Below are positions 33,952 through 42,566 of a stretch of DNA of 57,171 nucleotides, piece after piece. The DNA is from an uncultured Halomonas sp. GTDB lineage: Bacteria > Pseudomonadota > Gammaproteobacteria > Pseudomonadales > Halomonadaceae. The notes beneath the pieces are model-generated. The model ran no database searches. It saw only the letters and a list, made by a program, of their open reading frames with translations, and had not been told where the DNA came from. The stretch spans positions 1-57,171 of the forward strand of contig NZ_CANLFS010000021.1 in NCBI RefSeq assembly GCF_947490095.1, read 5' to 3'. Both the position numbers and the translations under genes were made by a program. Position 1 is the first letter of the stretch. Every line of letters starts with the position of its first letter.

Positions 33952-34752
33952 TCAATCGTTGTCGGTGGTTCCGGCCCCGGCACCGCCGCGAGAGGCATCG
34001 GTGGACTCGACCAGAATGCGTGCTGCCAGGTCCTTGAGTCGGTTCCACACGCCATCATTGATGGGAATACCATCCAGCATGGCCCGCTCGCGGCAGGCCA
34101 GCAGCGTCGACTCCTCGTGGCGGGCCAACAGGTCGTAGTCGAACTCGGAGCGCATCGAGGGCAGCAGGTTCACGTGGTTGGCAAAGACCAGCGTGATGCC
34201 GTCATTGAGCTCGTTTTCCTCGGGCACCTGGGTCACCGCGTAGACACGGATCTCGGGCACCGAGCTGTTGGCGCGAAAGCCAACGACCTGCTCGGTGAGC
34301 GGTGGCTCTCCGTTGCCGTCGCCTTGCGGGGCCTGGGCGTTGCGCCAGAAGGCGGTAACGTTCATGCCCCGCCCGGCGATACGGGCCAGATAGCCCATGA
34401 TCAGCTGGCGATTGTGACAGCGCCGGATCTTGATCACCGAGAATCCCCGGGCGCGTGCCTTGGCGAAACCGAGCTCCAGCGCCAGGCTCGAGCTCCTGAG
34501 GACGCTGTGCCCCTGGCCATCGAGTACCGCGAGATCACCATCGGCATAGAGCTGCACCGGCGCCTGCTCCTGGGCATGCTGCTCGGCCAGCAGGTAATCG
34601 AGGCCACGGTTCAGGGCCTCCAGCCCATCGAGCTCATGGAGTTGCATCCAGGCGACCATGTCGGCGGCATCGCTGGCATCGCCGTCCTCGAAACCCAGGC
34701 CCAGAAAGGCCTTGCGACAGAGTCCTTGCAGCTCGTTGTAGGAGACCTTCAT
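33952..34752 (-). CDS. DUF3726-domain protein of unknown function
   Basis: The 266-residue soluble protein begins MKVSYNELQGLCRKAFLGLG, which I associate with DUF3726. It continues with an Asp/Glu-rich helical region, a middle part rich in short strands (SVIKIRRCHNRQLIMGYLAR) and an acidic tail (GAGAGTTDND). No catalytic motif is obvious to me. ATG at 34752 overlaps the stop of the 586-residue gene as ATGA, so the two are probably made together and may act as a pair. Confidence 0.75.
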   Translation of the reverse strand: MKVSYNELQGLCRKAFLGLGFEDGDASDAADMVAWMQLHELDGLEALNRGLDYLLAEQHAQEQAPVQLYADGDLAVLDGQGHSVLRSSSLALELGFAKARARGFSVIKIRRCHNRQLIMGYLARIAGRGMNVTAFWRNAQAPQGDGNGEPPLTEQVVGFRANSSVPEIRVYAVTQVPEENELNDGITLVFANHVNLLPSMRSEFDYDLLARHEESTLLACRERAMLDGIPINDGVWNRLKDLAARILVESTDASRGGAGAGTTDND

Positions 34753-36509
34753 GTCACGACTCCGGTGGTAATGGTGGTGGGTATGTCCTCGGCGTGGCTT
34801 GTCGATGGTTCGAGAGGAAAGCTCCAGTCGTCGAAGGCACGCAGATCCTCGGGCTCGGCGTTGAGCTCCTCGACCAGCGGTGCGCCCTGGAACAGCGTGA
34901 TGCGTACCCAACGATCCGACTTGGGATCGAAGCGGCTGGCGCCGAAGAATGACAACTTGGTACGCAACAGATGCATGGGCTTCATGTCGCGTGCCCAGAG
35001 GTTGGCGCGAATCTCGCCGAAAGGCGTTTCGACCATGGTCTGAATGCGACGCACGATGTCCTTGTGGCGCGAATGCTGGATCAGGAAATCCACCGTCGTG
35101 GCACGGGGGTGATCGCTCAGATAATCGGTGATGACCCGATGGGTGTCCGCGACCCGCGGGGCGATGGCCAGCTTGAGCTCGCGGTCGGCACCGGGTTCGC
35201 TGCCGCGCACCCCGAGCCGCGGCTCCTCCTTCTCGACGGAGCGGTACCAGAACCAGTAGCGATTCTCGGGATCATCGAAGTCGTAGGAAAGCGCCCAGTC
35301 ATAGTGGGTCTCGATCAGCTGCTTGAGGCGCACCAGCGGCATTTCCGGCGTCAATTCCAGACGCTCATCGACGCCCATGCGATCCTCGAAGGGTTCGACG
35401 ATGTCCGGATAGATCTCCAGCAGCAGGGTATTGATCAGCTCCTGGGTCTCCAGCGACAGGCTTCGGTGCCCCCACTCGATCAGCTCCTGCCAGAGATCGT
35501 CGGTCAGCGGTACCTGCTCGAGCCAGATGCGCACCTCGGGCAGGGCCGCCGCCGTTTCGACATTGCGCGCGCTCTGCTCCTCGTCTTCAGTGACGGTCTG
35601 CTCCAGGTGGCGCTGGGCCCGGCTGATCAGTGCCATCAGCGCGGCACGCTGTGCCTCATCGGGCTGCTGGGCACTGATCTGGGCCAGCGCCTGCTCGCGG
35701 CTCTCGACCCATTGTTCGATCAACTGAGGATGGTTGATCAGAAACGGGGCCATGCCGAGTCCGGTGGAGTTACCGATGCCCAGATAGCGTTTCAGCGAGG
35801 CGGCCAGGCCGATGGCGGTGGCCGGCGCCTGGCGCCTGGCGATGTGCTCGATCTGTTCGATGGAGAAGTGGCGCAGCAGGTAGACCCCCAGCATCTGAGC
35901 CGAGAAGGGTCGCTGGAAGTCCGGGTTGTCACGCAGGCGGTCGAAGTCGGCGATGCCGAACTTGCCGTTACCATAGACCGCCGTGGTGCGATACAGGTAG
36001 CCGACCCGGGTGATCCATTGCGGGTCAGGCTGGCGGCCGGCACCGAGCGCCTCGGTGAAGGCCGCGAAGTTGCGCAGGCTGCGGTTGGCCCGGGACAGCA
36101 CCAGCAGGCGCGGGTGCTGGCGGCCGGCCTCCTGCAGCGGCACGTTGGCCGCCATCTGCTCGAGCAGGGCGTCGTCCACATCGCCCTCGACCACGCCGAA
36201 GGTGACGTCCCAGGCCTCGGCGATGACGCGGTCCGAGCGCGCCGTGTCGGGCAGCGGTTGGGAGAAGATCACGCCATGATAGCGCCCGCGCGGCGTCTGC
36301 AGACGATAGATGGCCGTGCCATGACCATCATCATCGAGATCGAAACGCGTGGTGCTGATCTGCCAGCGCTGACGCGCCATCTGACGCATCAGGCTGCGCA
36401 CGAAGCTCAGGCGGCTGGGGTGCAGGCTGCCCAGGCGCTCCAGGTCCATGACCCGTTCCGGGGCACGCAGGCGCAGGCTCTCCTCGAGCGGAGAAACGCG
36501 GTCGATCAT
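34749..36509 (-). CDS. Unrecognised 586-residue protein
   Basis: I do not recognise this family. It has no signal peptide or membrane segment and so appears cytoplasmic. Visible features are an N-terminal part with LHPSRLSFVRSLMRQMARQR, a strand-rich stretch (TAIYRLQTPRGRYHGVIFSQ), a long helical acidic middle (about 245-340) and a C-terminal half with aromatic patches (NRYWFWYRSVEKEEPRLG, HYDWALSYDFDDP). It begins with ATG at 36509, one base after the BCCT stop, and overlaps the DUF3726 gene. The context (carrier, aldehyde dehydrogenase, M19 homologue, RidA) suggests a catabolic enzyme or an enzyme subunit, but nothing in the sequence proves that. Confidence 0.8.
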   Translation of the reverse strand: MIDRVSPLEESLRLRAPERVMDLERLGSLHPSRLSFVRSLMRQMARQRWQISTTRFDLDDDGHGTAIYRLQTPRGRYHGVIFSQPLPDTARSDRVIAEAWDVTFGVVEGDVDDALLEQMAANVPLQEAGRQHPRLLVLSRANRSLRNFAAFTEALGAGRQPDPQWITRVGYLYRTTAVYGNGKFGIADFDRLRDNPDFQRPFSAQMLGVYLLRHFSIEQIEHIARRQAPATAIGLAASLKRYLGIGNSTGLGMAPFLINHPQLIEQWVESREQALAQISAQQPDEAQRAALMALISRAQRHLEQTVTEDEEQSARNVETAAALPEVRIWLEQVPLTDDLWQELIEWGHRSLSLETQELINTLLLEIYPDIVEPFEDRMGVDERLELTPEMPLVRLKQLIETHYDWALSYDFDDPENRYWFWYRSVEKEEPRLGVRGSEPGADRELKLAIAPRVADTHRVITDYLSDHPRATTVDFLIQHSRHKDIVRRIQTMVETPFGEIRANLWARDMKPMHLLRTKLSFFGASRFDPKSDRWVRITLFQGAPLVEELNAEPEDLRAFDDWSFPLEPSTSHAEDIPTTITTGVVT

Positions 36510-36510
36510 G

Positions 36511-38175
36511 TTACTGCTCCTGAGAGGGCGTCGAGCCTGGCTGTGCCGGCGACGTTGACGAGGTTGGCTGGACCGCGATCGGCCGCAGGTCCCGGGAGAT
36601 CAGCCCCTGGGCGCGGGCCATGGCGATGGCGGCCTGAGGGCCGGTCCACAGCGATGGCAGCAGCACCAGCGACACAGGAATGGCGGTAAGCACGATGAAC
36701 TGCTGCAGCGCGCTGATCTGGCCGGCCCCCATGTACAGAAGGATTGCCGCCATCAGTGACATGGTGATGCCCCAGAAAGCGCGGATCAGCGGATTCGGCT
36801 CGTCGTGTCCGGCGGCGACCACGGCAATGGCATAACTCATGGAGTCGCCGGTGGTGGCGACGAAGATGGTGGTCAGCAGCAGGATCGCCAGCGCCATGAA
36901 GGTGCCACCGGGAAGGGCCTGGGCCACGGTGAGTGTTGCCACATCGAACTGGAAGTTGTTCAGTGCCTCGCTCAGGTCAATGACGCCGGTGAACTGGTAG
37001 AAAATGCCCGAACCGCCCAGCAGGGTGAACCAGATAGTCGTGGCGATGGGCGCCAGCACGGCGACGGTCAGGATCATCTGGCGGATCGTGCGCCCCCTGG
37101 AGATGCGTGCCACAAAGATCGCCATCAACGGGCCATAGCCGAGGAACCAGGCGAAGAAGAACACCGTCCACCACTGCATCCACCAGTCCGGCGCGCTCTG
37201 GGCGGTCATGGTCGACATGACGAAGAAGTTGGTCAGGTATTCACCGAAGCCTTGAGTGAAGGCGTTGACCAGAAACAGCGTCGGGCCGAACAGGAAGATC
37301 ACCGCCGCGATGCCTAGCGCCAGGAACACATTGAGACGGCTCAGCACCTGAATGCCTTTGTCGATGCCGGTCACCGCCGAGGTGACGTAGATGGCGCCCA
37401 GGACGACCAGAATGATCAGCTGGGTAGAGTAGGTATTGGCGAAGCCCAGCAGCTCATGCAGCCCGAAGCTCACCTGGGTGGCGAGAAAACCGATGGGGCC
37501 GACGGTGCCGGCGACCACGGCAATAACGCACAGGGCGTCAACCACACCACCAAAGGGTCCGCTCATGATGCGCTCGCCGAACACCGGATACAGCAGGGTG
37601 CGCGGCTGCAGCGGCTGGCCTTTATCGTAGTGGGCGTGGGCCAGCACGATGGAGGTCAGGCTGCCCAGTACCGCCCAGGCCAGAAAGCCCCAGTGCATGA
37701 ACGACTGGGCCAGTGCCGGCGCGATGGCGTCGACAGTGCTCGCCTCGGTGTCGAATGACGGCGGCGTCGTCACGAAGTGGTAGATCGGCTCGCCAGCGGC
37801 GAAGAAGACCCCGCCACCGGCCAGCAGGGTGCACATGATGATCGACACCCACTTGAAGGTGGAGAGCTCCGGCGTGTAGGTGTTGCCGATGCGTGCGCTG
37901 GCCATGGGCGTACAGGTCAGGCCGATGGCGACCAGAAAGGTCAGCAGCAGCAGCAGCTGGAAGTAGGCGCCGAGGACCTTGGCCGTCCAGGCGAAGCCTG
38001 CGCCAATGGCATCGGCGACGCCGTTGATGTCATAGAATGACAGGCCCACGAACAGCACGATAAAGCCGATGCTCAGGGTCAGCACAACGGGATCGCCCAG
38101 TCGATGCTGACCGGCAGGCAGCGAGGCTTCGGGAGTGTCGCTGTTGGTATCGGTATTGGTGTTGGTTGACGACAT
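36511..38175 (-). CDS. BCCT-family carrier with an altered substrate box
   Basis: The 554-residue protein has 12 predicted membrane segments and the BCCT hallmark FVARISRGRTIRQ after segment 8. It departs from betaine carriers at both key sites. The glycine motif in segment 3 reads AGGGVFFAAGEP (119-130) instead of GMGIGLMFYGVSEP. The segment-8 box reads FAWFLGY (341-347), where BetP and the carrier at 22523 have WAWWxxW, so only one of the four tryptophans is kept. The N-terminus is a Thr/Asn-rich simple sequence. A different substrate or coupling ion is likely. It sits inside the minus-strand catabolic cluster and probably feeds it. Confidence 0.85.
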   Translation of the reverse strand: MSSTNTNTDTNSDTPEASLPAGQHRLGDPVVLTLSIGFIVLFVGLSFYDINGVADAIGAGFAWTAKVLGAYFQLLLLLTFLVAIGLTCTPMASARIGNTYTPELSTFKWVSIIMCTLLAGGGVFFAAGEPIYHFVTTPPSFDTEASTVDAIAPALAQSFMHWGFLAWAVLGSLTSIVLAHAHYDKGQPLQPRTLLYPVFGERIMSGPFGGVVDALCVIAVVAGTVGPIGFLATQVSFGLHELLGFANTYSTQLIILVVLGAIYVTSAVTGIDKGIQVLSRLNVFLALGIAAVIFLFGPTLFLVNAFTQGFGEYLTNFFVMSTMTAQSAPDWWMQWWTVFFFAWFLGYGPLMAIFVARISRGRTIRQMILTVAVLAPIATTIWFTLLGGSGIFYQFTGVIDLSEALNNFQFDVATLTVAQALPGGTFMALAILLLTTIFVATTGDSMSYAIAVVAAGHDEPNPLIRAFWGITMSLMAAILLYMGAGQISALQQFIVLTAIPVSLVLLPSLWTGPQAAIAMARAQGLISRDLRPIAVQPTSSTSPAQPGSTPSQEQ

Positions 38176-38258
38176 CAGAGTGGCCTCTGGCGTAGGGCCC
38201 CTCGAAGAGCGGGGCCGCTGTTGTGATTTTTATGTTTGTGACCGTTGATCTCTTCCCT

Positions 38259-39266
38259 TCAGGCGGCCTGGTTCAGGCATTGCCGGGGCGTGGCGGTACG
38301 CTCCAGCAGGGCCACCCAGTTCTGCCCCATGATCCCGGCGACCTCGCTTTCGCTGAAGCCGACGTCACGCAGGCCGCCGATCAAGTTGGGGAAGTCGCGG
38401 CTGTCGCGCAGCCAGGGCAGCGGTGCGGGCCAGCCGGCGTTGGCGGCGCTGCCTTCGCCGTAGTCCATGTCCTTCGACCAGCGGCCGTTGCGCATCCACT
38501 CAAGCACCGAGGTGGGCTGGTTCTGGCACAGGTCGGTGCCCATCCCCAGGTGCTCCACGCCCATCAGGTCGGCGGTGCGCGCGATCATTTCGCAGTACTC
38601 GGCCAGCGTGCAGTCCGGGCCGTTTTTCAGGTGGAACGGATAGGCCGAGAATCCCAGCAGGCCGTCGCACTCGGCGATGGCCCTGAGTACCTTGTCCGAC
38701 TTGTTGCGCTTGGCCGGATGAAAGCTCGCCGGATTGGCATGCGAGATGATCACCGGTCGGCTGGACAGCTCGATGGCCTCCAGGGTCGAGCGCTCGCCGC
38801 TGTGTGACATGTCGATGACCATGCCGACGCGGTTCATCTCGCGAATCACCTGGCGTCCGAAGCGGGTGATGCCGCTGTCCTCGGCCTCGTAACAACCGCA
38901 GGCCAGCAGGCTCTGGTTGTTGTAAGTGAGCTGCATGATCAGCAAGCCCAGGTCGCGCATGATCTCGACCATGTCGATATCGTCTTCGATGGGCGAACAG
39001 TTCTGGGCGCCCAGGAAGATGCCAATGCGCCCCTGTTGCTGGGCGCGCAGAATATCGCCGGGCTCGCGCACCGGCATGATAAGGTCGCTGTGCTCTTCGA
39101 AGCGGCGGTTCCACTCGCCCATCCGCAACAGCGTCTCGCGGATAGTCTCATGGTAAACCAGGGTGGCGTGGACGGCGTCGACGCCGCCCTCGCGCATCTG
39201 CTCGAAGATCTCACGCGACCAGTTGGAATACTGCAGGCCATCGACCGTCAGCATCTGCTTGGACAT
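38259..39266 (-). CDS. M19 (renal dipeptidase-like) hydrolase homologue lacking key metal ligands
   Basis: M19 enzymes are binuclear-zinc amidohydrolases. This 335-residue homologue keeps His 155 (DMSHSGE), His 176 (ISHANPAS), Arg 187 (AKRNKSD) and Asp 245 (GMGTDLCQN). The N-terminal HxD ligand pair is replaced by Leu 11 and Tyr 13 in VDGLQYSNW, and the bridging Glu appears as Gln 88 in GAQN. It resembles, from memory, the divergent PA5396-type group near glycine-betaine catabolic genes of Pseudomonas. It may use one metal or catalyse something other than dipeptide cleavage. I chose ATG at 39266. It lies between the BCCT and aldehyde dehydrogenase genes. Confidence 0.85.
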   Translation of the reverse strand: MSKQMLTVDGLQYSNWSREIFEQMREGGVDAVHATLVYHETIRETLLRMGEWNRRFEEHSDLIMPVREPGDILRAQQQGRIGIFLGAQNCSPIEDDIDMVEIMRDLGLLIMQLTYNNQSLLACGCYEAEDSGITRFGRQVIREMNRVGMVIDMSHSGERSTLEAIELSSRPVIISHANPASFHPAKRNKSDKVLRAIAECDGLLGFSAYPFHLKNGPDCTLAEYCEMIARTADLMGVEHLGMGTDLCQNQPTSVLEWMRNGRWSKDMDYGEGSAANAGWPAPLPWLRDSRDFPNLIGGLRDVGFSESEVAGIMGQNWVALLERTATPRQCLNQAA

Positions 39267-39294
39267 CAGCTCGACTCCTCTCTCGGGCCCTGGC

Positions 39295-40737
39295 TCAGTT
39301 GGCCTTGACATAGCAGGTCTTGACCACGGTGTAGAACTCGCGGGCATAGCGGCCTTGCTCACGCGGGCCGAAGCTGGAGTTCTTGCGACCGCCGAAGGGC
39401 ACATGGTAATCGGTGCCGGCGGTGGCCAGATTGACCATGACGCAGCCGGTTTCGGCGCGGGCCTTGAACTCGCTGGCAAGCGCCAGGGAGTCGGTGATGA
39501 TGCCGGCGGTCAGGCCGAAGTGGGTGTCGTTGAGCACCTCGATGGCCTCATCGGCGTCGGCCACCTTGATCACGCAGGCGATGGGCCCGAAGACCTCTTC
39601 GCGGTTGATCGGCATGTCGTTGGTGGTGTCGACGAACAACGTCGGCGCCATGAAGTAGCCATCGGTATCGCGCTCGAGGCGCTCGCCGCCGAAGGCCAGT
39701 TTGGCGCCTTCTTTCTGGGCGCGTTCGACCCACGCCAGATTGGATTCCAGCTGACGGGCATCGGCGGCCGGACCGAAGCTCACGCCCTCTTCCAGGGCAT
39801 GACCGACCCTGACCTGCTCGAGCCGCTTGATCAGCTTGTCGACGAAGGCGTCGTGGACCTTCTCGGTGACGATCAGCCGCGAGGACGCGGTGCACTTCTG
39901 GCCGGTGCCGGAGTAGGCCCCGTTGAAGGCGGCCTCCACGGCCAGGTCCAGGTCGGCGTCGTCGGCCACGATCAGGGCGTTCTTGGACCCCATCTCCAGC
40001 TGGCACTTGACCAGGTTGGCGGCGGTGGCGGCGGCCACGCGGCGGCCCACTTCCAGCGAACCGGTGAACGACAGCGCCTGGATATCGGGGCTCGAGATCA
40101 GTGCATCGCCGATCGAGCCGCCGGATCCCATGATCAGGTTATAGGTGCCGGCGGGCATGTCCTGGCGGCTGATGATTTCGCTCAGCGCCCAGGCGCTGCC
40201 GGGCACCAGATTCGCGGGCTTGAACACCACGGCATTGCCGAAGGCAAGCGCCGGGGCGATCTTCCACACCGCGGTGGCCATGGGGAAGTTCCACGGGCTG
40301 ATGATGCCGACCACGCCCACCGGCTCGCGGCGGATATCGACCTCCACGCCCGGGCGCACGGACTCGGCGCGCTCGTCGATCTGACGCAGCACTTCGGCGC
40401 CGTAGTAGTGGAAGAACTGGCCCGAGCGATGGACTTCGCCCATGCCCTCGGCCAGGGTCTTGCCCTCTTCACGGGCCAGCAGTTCACCCAGCTCGGCCTT
40501 GCGCGCGATCAGCTCATCACCAATGGCCATCAGCACGCCATAGCGGTGCTCGAGGCCGGTTTTGGCCCACTGTTTCTGGCCCTGCTTGGCGGCACCGATG
40601 GCCTCCTCCACCTGGGCGACACTGGCCTGGGCATATTCGCCGACGATATCACTCGTGTCCGAGGGATTAATGTTGGTGATGCTGCCCTGACCCTCGACCC
40701 AGGTGCCGTTGATGTAGAGAGAGTGAACGTGGGACAT
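39295..40737 (-). CDS. Aldehyde dehydrogenase, alpha-ketoglutarate-semialdehyde type
   Basis: This NAD(P)-dependent aldehyde dehydrogenase has 480 residues. Catalytic residues are visible: Asn 150 in SPWNFPMA, Glu 248 in LEMGSKN and Cys 282 in GQKCTASS. The ending YHVPFGGRKNSSFGPREQGR with AREFYTVVKTCYV is typical of the YcbD/KGSADH group, which oxidises 2-oxoglutarate semialdehyde in hydroxyproline, sugar-acid and related pathways. The true substrate may be another C5 semialdehyde. It is the first gene of the minus-strand cluster, divergent from a LysR gene. Confidence 0.88.
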   Translation of the reverse strand: MSHVHSLYINGTWVEGQGSITNINPSDTSDIVGEYAQASVAQVEEAIGAAKQGQKQWAKTGLEHRYGVLMAIGDELIARKAELGELLAREEGKTLAEGMGEVHRSGQFFHYYGAEVLRQIDERAESVRPGVEVDIRREPVGVVGIISPWNFPMATAVWKIAPALAFGNAVVFKPANLVPGSAWALSEIISRQDMPAGTYNLIMGSGGSIGDALISSPDIQALSFTGSLEVGRRVAAATAANLVKCQLEMGSKNALIVADDADLDLAVEAAFNGAYSGTGQKCTASSRLIVTEKVHDAFVDKLIKRLEQVRVGHALEEGVSFGPAADARQLESNLAWVERAQKEGAKLAFGGERLERDTDGYFMAPTLFVDTTNDMPINREEVFGPIACVIKVADADEAIEVLNDTHFGLTAGIITDSLALASEFKARAETGCVMVNLATAGTDYHVPFGGRKNSSFGPREQGRYAREFYTVVKTCYVKAN

Positions 40738-40863
40738 GGAAACCTCCTAGAGATGATCCACGCCACTCTAGGCGATATTCGAAGATAAGAGATAATCAGT
40801 AATAAAGATAAAATGATAAACTCGCCTTATCTTACTACCTCCCAGAGAAAGCGCGAGGTTGCC
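40738..40863. promoter_or_regulatory. Divergent control region, aldehyde dehydrogenase / LysR
   Basis: This 126-bp AT-rich region has several GATAA motifs. AGATAAG (40784-40790) and CTTATCT (40826-40832) form an interrupted palindrome across the centre. Such regions usually hold the LysR binding site and both promoters; the exact operator is not clear. Confidence 0.5.
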
Positions 40864-41766
40864 ATGCTCCCCGAACTCAAGACACAGCCCCTCCGCTATG
40901 TGCTGGCCATCGTCGATGAGGGTGGCTTTCATGCCGCCGCCCGCCATCTTCACCGCACTCAGCCGGCGCTTTCCATGGCGGTGCGTGAACTCGAACAGAG
41001 GCTCGGCGAGCCGCTGTTCGAGAAGGGGGGCAAGGCAACACTCACGCCCTTCGGCGCCTACTGCCTGCCGCGCTTTCGCGAGCTCGTGACACATCATGAC
41101 CGCCTGAGTCGAGACCTGGCGGCCCGGGTGGAGAAGCGCGCCGGGCATATCGACATGGCGGCCGTCCCCTCAGTGGCCAGTCGGCTGATGCCGCACCTGC
41201 TCAGCGACTTCGTCCAACGCTACCCGGATCTCAGGGTCAGCCTCCACGACGGCAACGCCGATTTCGTGGGCCGGCTAGTGGCGAGTGGCGAGGTCGACCT
41301 CGGCATCTCCAGCCTGTGGCAGGCCAGCGAGGAACTGGAGTTTTATCCCTTGATGCGGGATGCCGTCGGCGTGGTATGCCGCGAGGATCATCGCTTCGCC
41401 GACCGCGAAGCGCTGAGCTGGCAAGAGCTGCAGGGGGAGGTATTGATCCGCAACGGCACCTCGCGGCTGCTTTCGGGAACCGACGCCGAGCCGCTGCTGG
41501 CGCAGAGTGCTTTCGATATCTCCAACATGATTTCGCTGAATGCCATGCTGGAGGCGGGTATCGGCATCACCACCCTGCCCCGGCTGGCATTTCCCGAGGA
41601 GTGCGCCAGGCTGCGCTTCGTGCCGCTGTCGGAACCTTACGTGGAGCGCCAGATCGGGCTGATCTGCCAGGTCGATGTCAGTCTGTCACCGGCGGCGACG
41701 GCAATGCGGCAGCATCTGATGGAGCGCCTCGGGAAACAGGCGCCTCCTCACAATCGATCCAGATAG
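40864..41766 (+). CDS. LysR-family regulator of the adjacent catabolic cluster
   Basis: The 300-residue LysR protein has an HTH domain (about 9-66: YVLAIVDEGGFHAAARHLHR then TQPALSMAVRELEQRLG) and an effector domain with AGIGITTLPRLAFPEE near the end. I chose ATG at 40864; an in-frame ATG 17 codons upstream falls in the operator region. It is divergent from the aldehyde dehydrogenase, so it probably controls the 40737-to-28757 cluster in response to a pathway metabolite. It overlaps the convergent mtgA gene by 19 bp at the 3' ends. Confidence 0.88.
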   Translation: MLPELKTQPLRYVLAIVDEGGFHAAARHLHRTQPALSMAVRELEQRLGEPLFEKGGKATLTPFGAYCLPRFRELVTHHDRLSRDLAARVEKRAGHIDMAAVPSVASRLMPHLLSDFVQRYPDLRVSLHDGNADFVGRLVASGEVDLGISSLWQASEELEFYPLMRDAVGVVCREDHRFADREALSWQELQGEVLIRNGTSRLLSGTDAEPLLAQSAFDISNMISLNAMLEAGIGITTLPRLAFPEECARLRFVPLSEPYVERQIGLICQVDVSLSPAATAMRQHLMERLGKQAPPHNRSR

Positions 41767-42452
41767 GCCGCACCGCCGAGATTGCCCATCTGCCGGCGGA
41801 TCCAGGCGCTACGCTGGACCACATCGGAAGAGGGTCGCGCGGCATCCCGGCCCCGCGGGTCGGGCAGGATCGCCGCCAACCGGCTGGCCTGCACCGGCCC
41901 CAACCGATCGGCGGAGACCCCGAAGTAATGCTGGGCGGCGGCCTCCAGGCCGAACACGCCGGTGTCCCATTCGGCGATATTCAGATAGACCTCGAGGATG
42001 CGCTGCTTGGGCCAGATCACCTCGATCAGCAGGGTAAACCACGCCTCGAAGCCCTTGCGCACCCAGCTGCGCCCGCTCCACAGGAAGAGGTTCTTGGCGG
42101 TCTGCTGGCTGAGGGTGCTGGCCCCTCGCAGCCGTCCGCCGTTGCGGCTCGCCTCCCAGGCACGCCGAATCTCCACCAGGTCGAAGCCGTGGTGCACCGG
42201 GAAGCGCTGGTCCTCGGCGGCGATCACCGCCAGCTTGGCATGGTCGGAGAGTGCCTCCCAGGAGCGCCAGCGATGCTGAATATCGATGGGCTCCCGGACG
42301 ATCCAGGAGTGCACCTTGCGCTCGACCATCACCATGGAGCCGAATACCGGTGCCTGACGGAACAACAGCACCAGCAGCACCGACAGCACCACGAAGCCCA
42401 GGACGGCACGCCATAGCCATCCTCGCAACTTGCCCAGCAGCGCCCCGATCAT
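41748..42452 (-). CDS. mtgA: Monofunctional peptidoglycan glycosyltransferase
   Basis: MtgA polymerises lipid II into glycan strands at the inner membrane. The 234-residue protein has one N-terminal membrane anchor (about 12-34) and the GT51 motifs: AAEDQRFPVHHGFD with the catalytic Glu, GASTLSQQTAKNLFLW, RKGFEAWFTLLIEVIWPKQRILEVYLNIAEW and GVFGLEAAAQHYFG. I chose ATG at 42452, with AGAGG upstream. The gene is complete and of normal length. Confidence 0.92.
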   Translation of the reverse strand: MIGALLGKLRGWLWRAVLGFVVLSVLLVLLFRQAPVFGSMVMVERKVHSWIVREPIDIQHRWRSWEALSDHAKLAVIAAEDQRFPVHHGFDLVEIRRAWEASRNGGRLRGASTLSQQTAKNLFLWSGRSWVRKGFEAWFTLLIEVIWPKQRILEVYLNIAEWDTGVFGLEAAAQHYFGVSADRLGPVQASRLAAILPDPRGRDAARPSSDVVQRSAWIRRQMGNLGGAAYLDRL

Positions 42453-42566
42453 GGCGAACCTCTGCGCATCATCTCTCTCCCCTTGTGCCAAACCGGCCCT
42501 TTATATGATGGCAGTATAAGGGCCCGGCACGCCGCACGGGGAGAGATTCGACGCCAGCGCCTCGTA

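Noticed and set aside
34971..36689. Plus-strand open frame of 572 codons opposite the unrecognised 586-residue gene
   Set aside because: Because the minus-strand gene is itself unrecognised I compared both. The minus frame has tight spacing and ATGA coupling to its neighbours, while the plus frame has none and overlaps the BCCT gene.
38110..38175. Simple-sequence Thr/Asn run at the N-terminus of the BCCT gene as a tandem-repeat locus
   Set aside because: It is inside the coding sequence, short and imperfect; such low-complexity tails are common at BCCT N-termini.
39163..40788. Plus-strand open frame of 541 codons opposite the aldehyde dehydrogenase
   Set aside because: It is antisense to an aldehyde dehydrogenase with all its catalytic residues present.
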